From contig NZWI01000037.1 in NCBI GenBank assembly GCA_002701875.1, positions 7,851-20,928 on the forward strand: a DNA stretch of 13,078 nt, written 5' to 3'. The stretch's first letter is position 1. Each line of letters begins with the position of its first letter. The notes below the pieces were generated by a model. That model had not been told where the DNA came from, did not search any database, and saw only the letters and a list, made by a program, of their open reading frames with translations. The stretch is from Fidelibacterota bacterium. GTDB taxonomy: Bacteria > Fidelibacterota > Marinisomatia > Marinisomatales > TCS55. A program made the position numbers and the translations under genes. Of the stretch, positions 1 through 7,341 are shown one piece after another.

Positions 1-1140
1 TTGGTTCTCTGGATTAAATCGTTCTATTAATATTAATTCATCGGTAGATAAAATTACGGTATCAGAGTTAATATCACTGAAATTAGTATCTGGATGCCAA
101 ATAATATATGCAGAATCAATAGGTTCAGTTGTAGTATATGACAGTGAAACTTTTTTCATATACTTATCCATTTCAAGAGTCATAATAGGTGGACTTATAT
201 CATACATAAGGTGTGACAATAAGCGCTTTGTCGCCATATAACCTTTCACCCCTTCACCATCAAAATGAACATTGTAAGTAAAACTATCTTTTAGAGTACT
301 TTCGTCAGGCAAATAAATAATATGATCACCACGAATAATTTTACTTAAATCAGCTCGAATACTATCTTTCATCCCTGGAATAATCCAGTTCAAATAACCC
401 CATTTTACATCTCCATCTAAATTATATGATATTGCACTATTATTAACAAAACTTGTGTCAGGTGGACCTGTAAACCAAAAGACTGCCTCTGTACCATCTG
501 GGCTCAATTTTACATCCATAATCAACACACCATTAGAATCGTACTCAAACATGTGTGTAATATCTAAATCATCATAATATTTAAATAAAAATTTGTGCAT
601 TGATTTGCCATCTGGGCGACGAAACCATTCATCTCTTATTACGCGACCTAAAGAATCATAATCGAACTCTTTACCACCATATTCAAATGCATCAACATCA
701 AAAAATTGGTAATTATCCGGTTTATTGATTGTATTTATTTTTGACGTTGTAAATCGATCATCCCATTTTTTCACTGAATCAACACCAAATACCCACTCTA
801 TGTATGATAGAGAATGAGATTCACGGCCAAATATAGTTTGCTGATAAATATTTCCACTAAGATCTACAAAATCTTTTTGGCGAATAATTGAATTGGAATC
901 AATATATGAATACTGTTCTTGATTCTTTGATTTTCCTGAACGATCAATATATGATTTAACAATTAAACGATCTAAATCGTCATATTCTGCACGGATATGT
1001 GGCTTACGAACTACTTCGGATTTAGGTACTGATTTTCCTGATAGGAAATCATGTTCAGATAAAAAATATCTTATCTGACGTTGCTCTGCGATCAGAAACA
1101 ATAAAATAATTGTCAGGAATGTGAGTTTGACGGTTTTCAC
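1..1140 (-). CDS. Large exported protein of unknown function, C-terminus cut by window edge
   Basis: The frame is open from a GTG at 1138-1140 to the window edge, giving 380 residues without a stop. I read it by hand. An in-frame TAA lies nine codons upstream and no ATG or TTG lies between, so GTG is the only sensible start. The N-terminus (MKTVKLTFLTIILLFLIAEQ) is a basic, then hydrophobic segment like a signal peptide or membrane anchor. The rest is rich in Tyr, Asp and Ser, with phrases such as FDYDSLGRVIRDEW and FEYDSNGVLIMD that resemble the YD-type 'Y-D-x-x-G-R' strands of RHS-like surface proteins. The pattern is too irregular to call RHS. Residues near 325-375 look like a beta-sandwich (Ig-like) piece. 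It follows the CNNM gene after 72 bases in the same direction. I do not recognise the family; a surface or periplasmic location is inference. Confidence 0.72.
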   Translation of the reverse strand, partial: MKTVKLTFLTIILLFLIAEQRQIRYFLSEHDFLSGKSVPKSEVVRKPHIRAEYDDLDRLIVKSYIDRSGKSKNQEQYSYIDSNSIIRQKDFVDLSGNIYQQTIFGRESHSLSYIEWVFGVDSVKKWDDRFTTSKINTINKPDNYQFFDVDAFEYGGKEFDYDSLGRVIRDEWFRRPDGKSMHKFLFKYYDDLDITHMFEYDSNGVLIMDVKLSPDGTEAVFWFTGPPDTSFVNNSAISYNLDGDVKWGYLNWIIPGMKDSIRADLSKIIRGDHIIYLPDESTLKDSFTYNVHFDGEGVKGYMATKRLLSHLMYDISPPIMTLEMDKYMKKVSLSYTTTEPIDSAYIIWHPDTNFSDINSDTVILSTDELILIERFNPENQ

Positions 1141-1212
1141 AGCCTTTAATTTATGAGTGATTTACAGAGATGGAAACGTAGTAATGAAAGAAAAAGAAGA
1201 AAAAATACAGAA

Positions 1213-2262
1213 TTAAGATTTTCCGTTCTCAGCTTTACGGCGTTGTTGACGTACCTGGTCCTTTGCAAGTTTTCGCATATCAGCTACTTCATCGGATTCA
1301 TCAACTATTTCTACCCCCAATAAAGTTTCTATGCAATCTTCAAGAGTTACGATGCCTGTAGTTCCACCGAATTCATCTTTAACAATGAAAATATGAGAAC
1401 GATTTTTTGTAAATTTATTTAGAACAGATTCAACGGATTCTTTTTCAAATACAGTTTCAACAGGCTCTGAAATATCTGACATTGACTTTTCAAAATAATC
1501 ATCAGCCATTGTCTCTAATAAAGTATCTTTATAGACAATCCCTATTATATTATCGATATTTTCTTTAAAAATTGGAATGCGTGAAAAGTTAATATCTTCA
1601 TCTGCATCCATTACCTGTCCCACCGTTTGAGTATCTTCAAAAGCATAAATGACAGATCTGGGAGTAAGAATAGCCTCAACATGCATTTCTTTAAGTCTAA
1701 ACAAATTTTCAATTATATCTGATTCATGCTCATCAATCGACCCCTCATCTTCTCCCATTTCAGCCATAGCCGCAATTTCTTCACGGCTTACTTTTTTTAA
1801 ATCATCTTCGTCAGGCGTGAGCTTAGCTGACAACATTTGACTTAACCAAACAAATGGAAAAGTAATGATCATTAATATTCTAATTACATAAGCAGATGAT
1901 ACTGCAAGTCTCCGCCAGTAAGTTGCACCAATAGTTTTTGGAATAATCTCTGAAAAAATCAAAATACAAAATGTTAAAATAGCTGAAGCAATAGCAACGG
2001 CATGAGAACCATATACAACAAGAGCTTGAGCTCCAACGCCAGCAGCACCAACAGTATTGGCGATTGTATTAAGAGTCAATATTGCAGCTAAGGGTTTATT
2101 AATATCATTTTTGAGCGTTATAAGTAATTCGCCACCTTTTGAATTGGTTTTAGATATAATTCCAATATGCGAATGAGTTATAGACAGAAGAACCGACTCT
2201 AACATAGAACAAATAAAAGAGACTATAAGTGCAAGTAAAAAATATCCAATTAATAAGGTCAT
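1213..2262 (-). CDS. CNNM/CorC-type membrane protein with CBS pair (putative divalent cation transporter)
   Basis: A 349-residue protein of the CNNM/CorB-CorC group, often labelled 'hemolysin family'. Family members are linked to Mg2+/Co2+ export or Na+-coupled Mg2+ transport at the inner membrane. Residues 1-150 form the DUF21/CNNM transmembrane domain, with the family phrases TLNTIANT (63-70) and FSEIIPKTIG (103-112). An acidic linker (about 151-185) leads to a CBS pair (about 195-318), including RIPIF, GIVYKD and the second-repeat phrase DEFGGTTGIVTLEDCIE (296-312). The C-terminal CorC/HlyC domain found in longer relatives is missing; the chain ends in a short basic tail (330-349). The start is ATG at 2260-2262, 13 bases after the preceding gene, with only a weak, distant AGG. 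The transported ion cannot be read from sequence. Confidence 0.9.
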   Translation of the reverse strand: MTLLIGYFLLALIVSFICSMLESVLLSITHSHIGIISKTNSKGGELLITLKNDINKPLAAILTLNTIANTVGAAGVGAQALVVYGSHAVAIASAILTFCILIFSEIIPKTIGATYWRRLAVSSAYVIRILMIITFPFVWLSQMLSAKLTPDEDDLKKVSREEIAAMAEMGEDEGSIDEHESDIIENLFRLKEMHVEAILTPRSVIYAFEDTQTVGQVMDADEDINFSRIPIFKENIDNIIGIVYKDTLLETMADDYFEKSMSDISEPVETVFEKESVESVLNKFTKNRSHIFIVKDEFGGTTGIVTLEDCIETLLGVEIVDESDEVADMRKLAKDQVRQQRRKAENGKS

Positions 2263-2275
2263 AAATACAATTAAC

Positions 2276-3004
2276 CTAAATAGCTATTTTCTTAACTAGT
2301 TTTTTTTCATTACGATCAACAATTATCCACATAGGTATATAAATAATAAACATTAGTATGGATGCTACCGCAGCAAATATGTATAAATAATATGGCCATT
2401 CACCAATTAAAAAGGGGTTATCACCACCTGGTTGGCGACATACAAACCAATAATTAGCATTGTGACCGATAAATTTATTTATAAATCCTATTAAAAAAAC
2501 TGCTCCGCCTGATATAAGTAATATATTTAAGAAGGAGCCTTTTCTGCAACGCATATCATTAACAATCATTAGCCAAAACACATTAAGAATAATAATACCA
2601 TGAGAAAGAAAGTTAAAAAATATTGAAATATCTCCGTAAGTAAATCTTCCTGGATCAGGTGTAAAAATTGCTTGCGATGCACCAGCTATGCCCCAAAAAT
2701 ATGAAATCTCAAAAGCAGTCTGACTTTTATAATATAATGCATAGCATGAAATAAATATACTAAGTCCACACATATGTAAAGATAGATCATCTCCTAAATC
2801 AAAATCATCTATATATAACTGAAAAAGATCAAATTGAAGTTCATGCAATAGTGTAATAGCAATTAATGTAAGTGCTAGAGTCGTTTGCTGACTTTTAGTA
2901 AGATAATTTTTACCAATCCAAGGAATGCCAAACCATAAAACAAAAGAAGCCAATAAATACATATTATGTTCAAATCCAAATGTAGGGAAATCAGCTGATG
3001 TCAT
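2276..3004 (-). CDS. YwaF/TIGR02206-type integral membrane protein
   Basis: A 242-residue polytopic membrane protein with about seven hydrophobic segments (near 15-32, 43-58, 78-92, 100-115, 130-148, 160-178 and 205-227). It carries the hallmarks of the YwaF family (TIGR02206): LHMCGLS (76-82), SYFWGIAGASQAIFTPD (101-117), LSHGIII (133-139), NYWFVCRQP (184-192) and EWPYYLY (202-208). The biochemical function of this family is unknown. The start codon overlaps the methyltransferase stop as ATGA (3001-3004), so the two are almost certainly translationally coupled. Conserved polar residues (H77, C79, H135, W203) inside or beside membrane segments suggest a buried functional site, but this is inference. 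Confidence 0.86.
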   Translation of the reverse strand: MTSADFPTFGFEHNMYLLASFVLWFGIPWIGKNYLTKSQQTTLALTLIAITLLHELQFDLFQLYIDDFDLGDDLSLHMCGLSIFISCYALYYKSQTAFEISYFWGIAGASQAIFTPDPGRFTYGDISIFFNFLSHGIIILNVFWLMIVNDMRCRKGSFLNILLISGGAVFLIGFINKFIGHNANYWFVCRQPGGDNPFLIGEWPYYLYIFAAVASILMFIIYIPMWIIVDRNEKKLVKKIAI

Positions 3005-3813
3005 GATTTTTGAAATGCTTTTGCAAGATAAACAGCACTACCGTCATTGAAAGCATTATATATTTTAGAATTCTTAACTCCAGCAAAATCTTTAAACGCA
3101 GGTTGAATAAATTTCGGCACATGTAGTTTGATCATTTCCATTTTTCTCTCATGAATACCGTCAAGAGCCTCTATCACTTCTGATGTAATGGTTTGCTCAT
3201 GAATACACTTCAAATCTAATTCTGCAAAAACGGATTCAGTATCTTTTATCATATCTTTTCCTCTTAGATCGACCCAGCTAAAATGACCCCCTTTTTTCAA
3301 AACTCTGCACACTTCATTTAAAAATGATTTCATATTCCCATAGCAGTGTGACGATTCGACGTTAATCACAGCATCAAATGTATTATCATCAAAAGGTAAA
3401 TTTTCTGCATCACCTTTAACAAATTTAAGATTTGAAACATTATTATAAATTTTATTTGACAGTTCAATTGCAGAGCGAGAATAATCCAAACCTGTCATCA
3501 ATTTTGGATTATAATATCGAGCTATAAAGGACGCTCCACCTCCCCTTCCTGATCCAACTTCTAAGACTTTTTTATTCTCTAGTGGTATCTGGGATAATGC
3601 GTAATCATATAATTGAATGAAAAGTCGATTACTTTCATCTTCAGCTTTTAGATCAATAGAAGAATTATCATTTAGTGAAATATATCCATAATTCATAAAG
3701 GTCCATCCACTATCAGTAGCTCTCTTTGCAAGTCTTTGATACCACCATTTCCACATTGCGCGTTGAAATTTTGGTGAAATTCTCAAAAGTGAAATAAATA
3801 TTTTCGCTATCAT
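3001..3813 (-). CDS. Class I SAM-dependent methyltransferase
   Basis: A 270-residue methyltransferase of the Methyltransf_11 (UbiE-like) fold. The SAM site is clear: motif I VLEVGSGRGGGASFIA (83-98), acidic residue D110 in LMTGLDYS that should bind the ribose, motif II GDAENLPF (134-141), and FDAVINVESSHCY (146-158). The layout, with an N-terminal amphipathic WKWWYQRLAKR segment, the GYISL phrase and NVESSHCY, resembles the phthiotriol dimycocerosate or fatty-acid O-methyltransferase branch, which acts on large hydrophobic substrates. The substrate here cannot be assigned. The start is ATG at 3811-3813 without a clear ribosome site, 13 bases after the lipoprotein gene. It overlaps the next gene (YwaF type) by 4 bases, so a lipid-like or membrane substrate shared with that protein is a reasonable guess. 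Confidence 0.9.
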   Translation of the reverse strand: MIAKIFISLLRISPKFQRAMWKWWYQRLAKRATDSGWTFMNYGYISLNDNSSIDLKAEDESNRLFIQLYDYALSQIPLENKKVLEVGSGRGGGASFIARYYNPKLMTGLDYSRSAIELSNKIYNNVSNLKFVKGDAENLPFDDNTFDAVINVESSHCYGNMKSFLNEVCRVLKKGGHFSWVDLRGKDMIKDTESVFAELDLKCIHEQTITSEVIEALDGIHERKMEMIKLHVPKFIQPAFKDFAGVKNSKIYNAFNDGSAVYLAKAFQKS

Positions 3814-3826
3814 AAATAATAAATTG

Positions 3827-5056
3827 TCATTTTTTTAATTTATTTGACTTATAAATTTTCCCATCGCTTGAACCCAAATATAAATCCCCATGCCATAAGG
3901 CAATTGATGAAAATGATTCTTCACCTAAATCTAAAATTTGAAACAATTTATTTGCTGACTTTTCATTAAAACGGTATACACCAAAAGCTTTATTATCTAA
4001 AACGTTCACAGCTAATAATAACCAATACCCTTTTTTCTCACCAGGTGTAACATACAGAACTCTTTTATCAGACCAATTAGTTAGCACTATAGGGCTAGTA
4101 TCATCAATTTGAAATGTTTTGGATATTCCTGAACCTACATTGCCTACTGCTAAACCTAGTTTTTGATTTAATTGCCAAGTTTTCCATACGACTACTTTTT
4201 CCATTTCTCCATCTAGATCACTTATTTTATTATTTCTAACAATTAAGTGTCGACCTTCCATTGGAAGATCATCATCTGATGGATTTATATATCCAAAAAC
4301 GTACAAAGTATTTCCAATAGTCAATAATGCCCTAAATCGAGTATCTCCATCCCCCATACTATATCTTTTTCGATGAAATACAGAAAATGTTTTACCCATA
4401 TCATCACTCCGCCATAAATACCGATAAATACTATTTTCTTCCCATTCACGGCGATTCGCAGCGCCAGAGCCAACCGCATAGATTGAACCATCTAAATATG
4501 CTAAATCATGAACATGTTCTCCACCTGGAATATTTCTTCTTTTTTCCCATACAGGTTTATTTTCGTCATTTTTTAAAACAAATATATTTCCTTGGATTAA
4601 TCTTTCTGGACCTGGAATAGCTTGTGTCCATAATTCATCATCATTATTGGAATCATATCCAGCCTGCCATAGTTGCTTATTAAATCTATTAAAAGGAATA
4701 ATGCGCTCTTCACCAGTATCGTTAGGTGTTCTTTGCTTAGCGCCCTGATTGTCAGCTAAAACTAGAGTAGATTCTACTTGGTTTAATGAAGGATCGTTAA
4801 ATCGCCTAAATTCAATAGGAATAGTTGAGCCCATATTAACTCTTGTATCACCATAGCCTATCCATAGCATATCATCAAACACTTCTAAAGCGCCAATCCT
4901 GGTATCAAAATCATTAGGATATTTTTTTTCACCTATTATTAAATAATCATTTATTGGTTCAGACCAAAGAGTAGGTACGCCATATAAAATATTTTCTGGT
5001 GATTGAAAAACGCAACCAAAAGTCAGACATAAACTTAAATAGAAACTAAACTTCAT
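3827..5056 (-). CDS. Exported beta-propeller-like protein with Asp-box, probable lipoprotein
   Basis: A 409-residue protein whose N-terminus (MKFSFYLSLCLTFGC) is a short hydrophobic signal ending in Cys15. This looks like a lipobox, though the signal is short and Phe at -2 is unusual. The body has repeating strand pairs such as ALEVFDDMLWIGYGD (56-70), DLAYLDGSIYAVGSG (184-198), LTIGNTLYVFGYI and IALWHGDLYLGSSDGKIY, spaced like blades of a beta-propeller. SDDMGKTF (217-224) is a textbook Asp-box (S-x-D-x-G-x-T-F), the turn motif of sialidase/BNR folds. No sialidase catalytic set (Arg triad, Tyr/Glu) is evident, so I do not call it an enzyme. The start is ATG at 5054-5056, with no good ribosome site; a small inverted repeat (TTGAC/GTCAA, 5056-5070) abuts it. 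A binding or surface role is inferred. Confidence 0.8.
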   Translation of the reverse strand: MKFSFYLSLCLTFGCVFQSPENILYGVPTLWSEPINDYLIIGEKKYPNDFDTRIGALEVFDDMLWIGYGDTRVNMGSTIPIEFRRFNDPSLNQVESTLVLADNQGAKQRTPNDTGEERIIPFNRFNKQLWQAGYDSNNDDELWTQAIPGPERLIQGNIFVLKNDENKPVWEKRRNIPGGEHVHDLAYLDGSIYAVGSGAANRREWEENSIYRYLWRSDDMGKTFSVFHRKRYSMGDGDTRFRALLTIGNTLYVFGYINPSDDDLPMEGRHLIVRNNKISDLDGEMEKVVVWKTWQLNQKLGLAVGNVGSGISKTFQIDDTSPIVLTNWSDKRVLYVTPGEKKGYWLLLAVNVLDNKAFGVYRFNEKSANKLFQILDLGEESFSSIALWHGDLYLGSSDGKIYKSNKLKK

Positions 5057-5097
5057 TGACTTATGGTCAAACTAATCAGACGCATCAGTAAAAAGAC

Positions 5098-5232
5098 TCA
5101 AGTCCATTGAGGAAAATTAAAAATTGGAAAAACAATTTCAACGAGTTGCATTATAATAAATGCAACTACAGCATAAGATGCTGCTACTCTAAAAACTTTT
5201 CTTCTCTTTAACTCTTCGATAAAATTACTCAA
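5098..5232 (-). CDS. 44-residue membrane peptide; likely remnant of a TolB/TPR-type protein N-terminus
   Basis: A short frame (TTG at 5230-5232, TGA at 5098-5100). An AGAGG ribosome site (5242-5246) sits 9 bases upstream of the TTG, and an in-frame TAG lies above it. It encodes a basic opening FIEELKRRKVFRVAASYAVV and then one membrane span ending ...FNFPQWT. This is the signature N-terminus ('FxxELKRRxVxRVAxxYxVVxWxxxQxxxxxxPxxxxPxW') of a widespread family of proteins that continue with more membrane helices, then a TolB-like or TPR domain, often annotated as adenylate cyclase-like or winged-helix/TPR proteins. Here it stops right after PQWT, and the following bases do not continue the family in the same frame. 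It is either a gene remnant from a deletion or a surviving single-span peptide. The lipoprotein gene starts 41 bases downstream. Confidence 0.55.
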   Translation of the reverse strand: MSNFIEELKRRKVFRVAASYAVVAFIIMQLVEIVFPIFNFPQWT

Positions 5233-5321
5233 GAGTAATAACCTCTATTTATTAGGGGGAGATAATGTACAATAGGATGAGTTTATATAGATAATAAACA
5301 AATTATGATTTTTTTGATGAA

Positions 5322-6614
5322 TTACCGAGTTAAACGATATATTAAAATTGCTGCACGTGAAGTCGTTTTAGGCAAAGTAGATAGGTCTAGCCATTCATCC
5401 TCAGAGTGAGCACCATGTCCATCCGGACCCATCCCAGCTAATGCAGCATCGACATATGGAGCAACAAATGAAATATCAGCAGCACCACGCATACTTGGGT
5501 CTAGTGGTTTAAGGACGCCATAGCCAAGAGATTTATTAATTACTTCTAATTTATCTAGTAAATCATAGTTTGCCTGAGTTGGTTCCATTGGAGGATAACT
5601 AGTCTTAAACTCTATCGTAGCAGTCGTACCTGGTAGATTATTAGAAACAATTTTTTTCATGGAATTTATGGCGTCATCTAATTGATCTATAGAGATAGTC
5701 CTAATTCCTCCATGAACAACGACTGATTGTGAAACAACATTTGTCTTTCCATATGCATTTCCTCGTGCATTCAATGGGTCATATCCTACATCCGTTCCAC
5801 CGACTATAGCACCAGGGTTAAATGTAAGATACTGCTCTTCTGAGAGCTCTTCCCTAAATGCATTTAAAATTCTTGAAGACTCAAATATTGCGCCATAACC
5901 TAAAGACTCACTAAATACTCTAGATGAATGCCCTTGGATACCGGTTGTTTTTAAAATCCAAGATGAGGCGCTCCTTCTAGCAATTGTTCCAGTATTCATC
6001 CCACCAGCGCCTTCAAATCCAAGTCCAACATCAGCCCACTTGCCAGCTTCAATTAATTCTTTTCTTACAATTGAAGAATGTGCGCCAAGTTTTTCTTCAT
6101 CACCAATAAATACAAGAGTAAGATCCATATCACTTAATACACCTACATGATCTAAGGCTTTCATAGCATAAATCATTGATACATCACCAGACTTCATATC
6201 TCCTATACCTGGACCGAAAGCTTTATTTCCTTTACGAATATATTTTTGAAAAGGATGATCAATTTCAAACACCGTATCTAAATGACCGATCATAATAAGT
6301 TTTTTACCTTTACCTCCTCGCATTTCTGCAAAAAGATGGCCAGCTCGTTTTACGCTATCGTGGTAAGTCACCCAATATGTCTTAAATCCTAGTTTATCTA
6401 ATTCTTTTTGAAAAATTTTCCCTACTTCTTTATTGCCATCAATATTTAAGGAACCGCTATTTATATTTACAACTCGTTCAATTAGCGCAATTGCATTGTC
6501 ATTTTGTTTTTCAATATAGGTTCTGATTTTTTTCTCTGTACGATTTAGCTTTTGACTAAATCCAATACTAGAGATCAATAAAACAGATAAGGATAATCGA
6601 AAGAAAATATTCAA
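5322..6614 (-). CDS. Exported M20-family zinc carboxypeptidase (glutamate carboxypeptidase type)
   Basis: A 430-residue metallopeptidase of family M20, CPG2-like. A signal peptide (about 1-20, ending SIGFSQ) sends it to the periplasm or beyond. The di-zinc site is complete: GHLDTVFE (H111 ligand, D113), GIGDMKSG (D139 bridging), GDEEK (E173 general base, E174 ligand), GFEGAG (E201 ligand) and GAHSEDEW (H403 ligand). The dimerisation insert is present, with GIQGHSS (H229). CPG2 relatives remove C-terminal glutamate from peptides or folates; substrate here is inferred. The start is TTG at 6612-6614 with no obvious ribosome site, 5 bases after the pxpA stop; an upstream in-frame TGA limits the alternatives. 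As last gene of the 5-oxoprolinase operon, it probably feeds glutamate- or pyroglutamate-type products to the symporter. Confidence 0.9.
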   Translation of the reverse strand: MNIFFRLSLSVLLISSIGFSQKLNRTEKKIRTYIEKQNDNAIALIERVVNINSGSLNIDGNKEVGKIFQKELDKLGFKTYWVTYHDSVKRAGHLFAEMRGGKGKKLIMIGHLDTVFEIDHPFQKYIRKGNKAFGPGIGDMKSGDVSMIYAMKALDHVGVLSDMDLTLVFIGDEEKLGAHSSIVRKELIEAGKWADVGLGFEGAGGMNTGTIARRSASSWILKTTGIQGHSSRVFSESLGYGAIFESSRILNAFREELSEEQYLTFNPGAIVGGTDVGYDPLNARGNAYGKTNVVSQSVVVHGGIRTISIDQLDDAINSMKKIVSNNLPGTTATIEFKTSYPPMEPTQANYDLLDKLEVINKSLGYGVLKPLDPSMRGAADISFVAPYVDAALAGMGPDGHGAHSEDEWLDLSTLPKTTSRAAILIYRLTR

Positions 6615-6619
6615 GAAGG

Positions 6620-7339
6620 TTATTGGATCTGTTCTTTTACTGCTTGCGCAATATCAACAGCGTTGGGGGTGTCACTGTGAACACATACACTGGTTATATT
6701 TATTGGAACTGAAGAACCATCTACAGTAAGAATATTTCCATTTAGCATTTCTTTCATCTGATTTGCCGCTTTTTGTGGATCTGTAATTAATGCATCATCA
6801 AACTTACGGCTTCTTAGTGTACCATCTGCTTCATAAACACGATCAACATACCCTTCAGATATTGTATCTAGTCCTAATGCGTCAAAAACAGTTAACATTT
6901 TGGAGCCGGCCAATCCAACTGCTTTATATGAAGAATCAACATCAATAATGGCTTCGGCAATTGTTTGCGATACCTCTTCATTATTAACTGCAAAATTATA
7001 AAGAGCACCATGCGGTTTTACATGAGTTAATTCCATTTCATACTCAGAGGCTACATCAACTAAAGCTTCTATTTGATCTCGAATTGAGTCCAATAATTCG
7101 TTAGGGTCAATGTCTTTCATCTCTTCTCTACCAAAATTTTCCTTATCAGGGTAACTTGGGTGCGCGCCTATATGAAGACCTTTATCTTTTGCCAATGTAA
7201 GCATTGCACCCATCATTTCTGGATCACCTGCATGACCTCCGCAAGCGACATTGATAGATGTGACATGATTCATAAGTTTTTCATAAGTACCATCGGCTAA
7301 AAGTGTATTCAACTCACCTATATCTGAATTAATATCCAT
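6620..7339 (-). CDS. pxpA: 5-oxoprolinase subunit PxpA (LamB/YcsF family)
   Basis: PxpA is one of three subunits of the prokaryotic ATP-dependent 5-oxoprolinase (with PxpB and PxpC), which opens 5-oxoproline to L-glutamate in the cytoplasm. Family phrases are all present: MDINSDIGE (1-9), NVACGGHAGD (30-39), IGAHPSYPDKENFGR (57-71), THVKPHGALYN (105-115), VGLAGS (141-146), YVDRVYEADG (164-173) and SVCVHSDTP (217-225). I chose ATG at 7337-7339 (239 residues) because AAAGGA at 7345-7350 sits 5 bases upstream and the protein then starts like other family members. The frame is open to 7378, and an ATG at 7343-7345 overlaps the symporter stop as ATGA; that start would add only Met-Ser but leaves no room for the ribosome site. 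The usual FADR is YVDR here, a mild variation. Confidence 0.94.
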   Translation of the reverse strand: MDINSDIGELNTLLADGTYEKLMNHVTSINVACGGHAGDPEMMGAMLTLAKDKGLHIGAHPSYPDKENFGREEMKDIDPNELLDSIRDQIEALVDVASEYEMELTHVKPHGALYNFAVNNEEVSQTIAEAIIDVDSSYKAVGLAGSKMLTVFDALGLDTISEGYVDRVYEADGTLRSRKFDDALITDPQKAANQMKEMLNGNILTVDGSSVPINITSVCVHSDTPNAVDIAQAVKEQIQ

Positions 7340-7341
7340 GC

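Noticed and set aside
1649-1840. Plus-strand open frame of 63 codons
   Set aside because: Lies entirely inside the CNNM gene on the opposite strand; Ser/Ile-rich product with no family features.
1213-2262. Naming the CNNM protein a hemolysin
   Set aside because: The 'hemolysin' label is historical; the domains visible are those of ion-transport CNNM/CorC proteins and nothing indicates lytic activity.
4387-4620. Plus-strand open frame of 77 codons
   Set aside because: Antisense shadow of the Asp-box lipoprotein gene; no ribosome site or recognisable sequence.
5056-5070. TTGAC/GTCAA inverted repeat touching the lipoprotein start codon
   Set aside because: Only five base pairs with a five-base loop; could be an operator or start-masking hairpin, but too short to claim.
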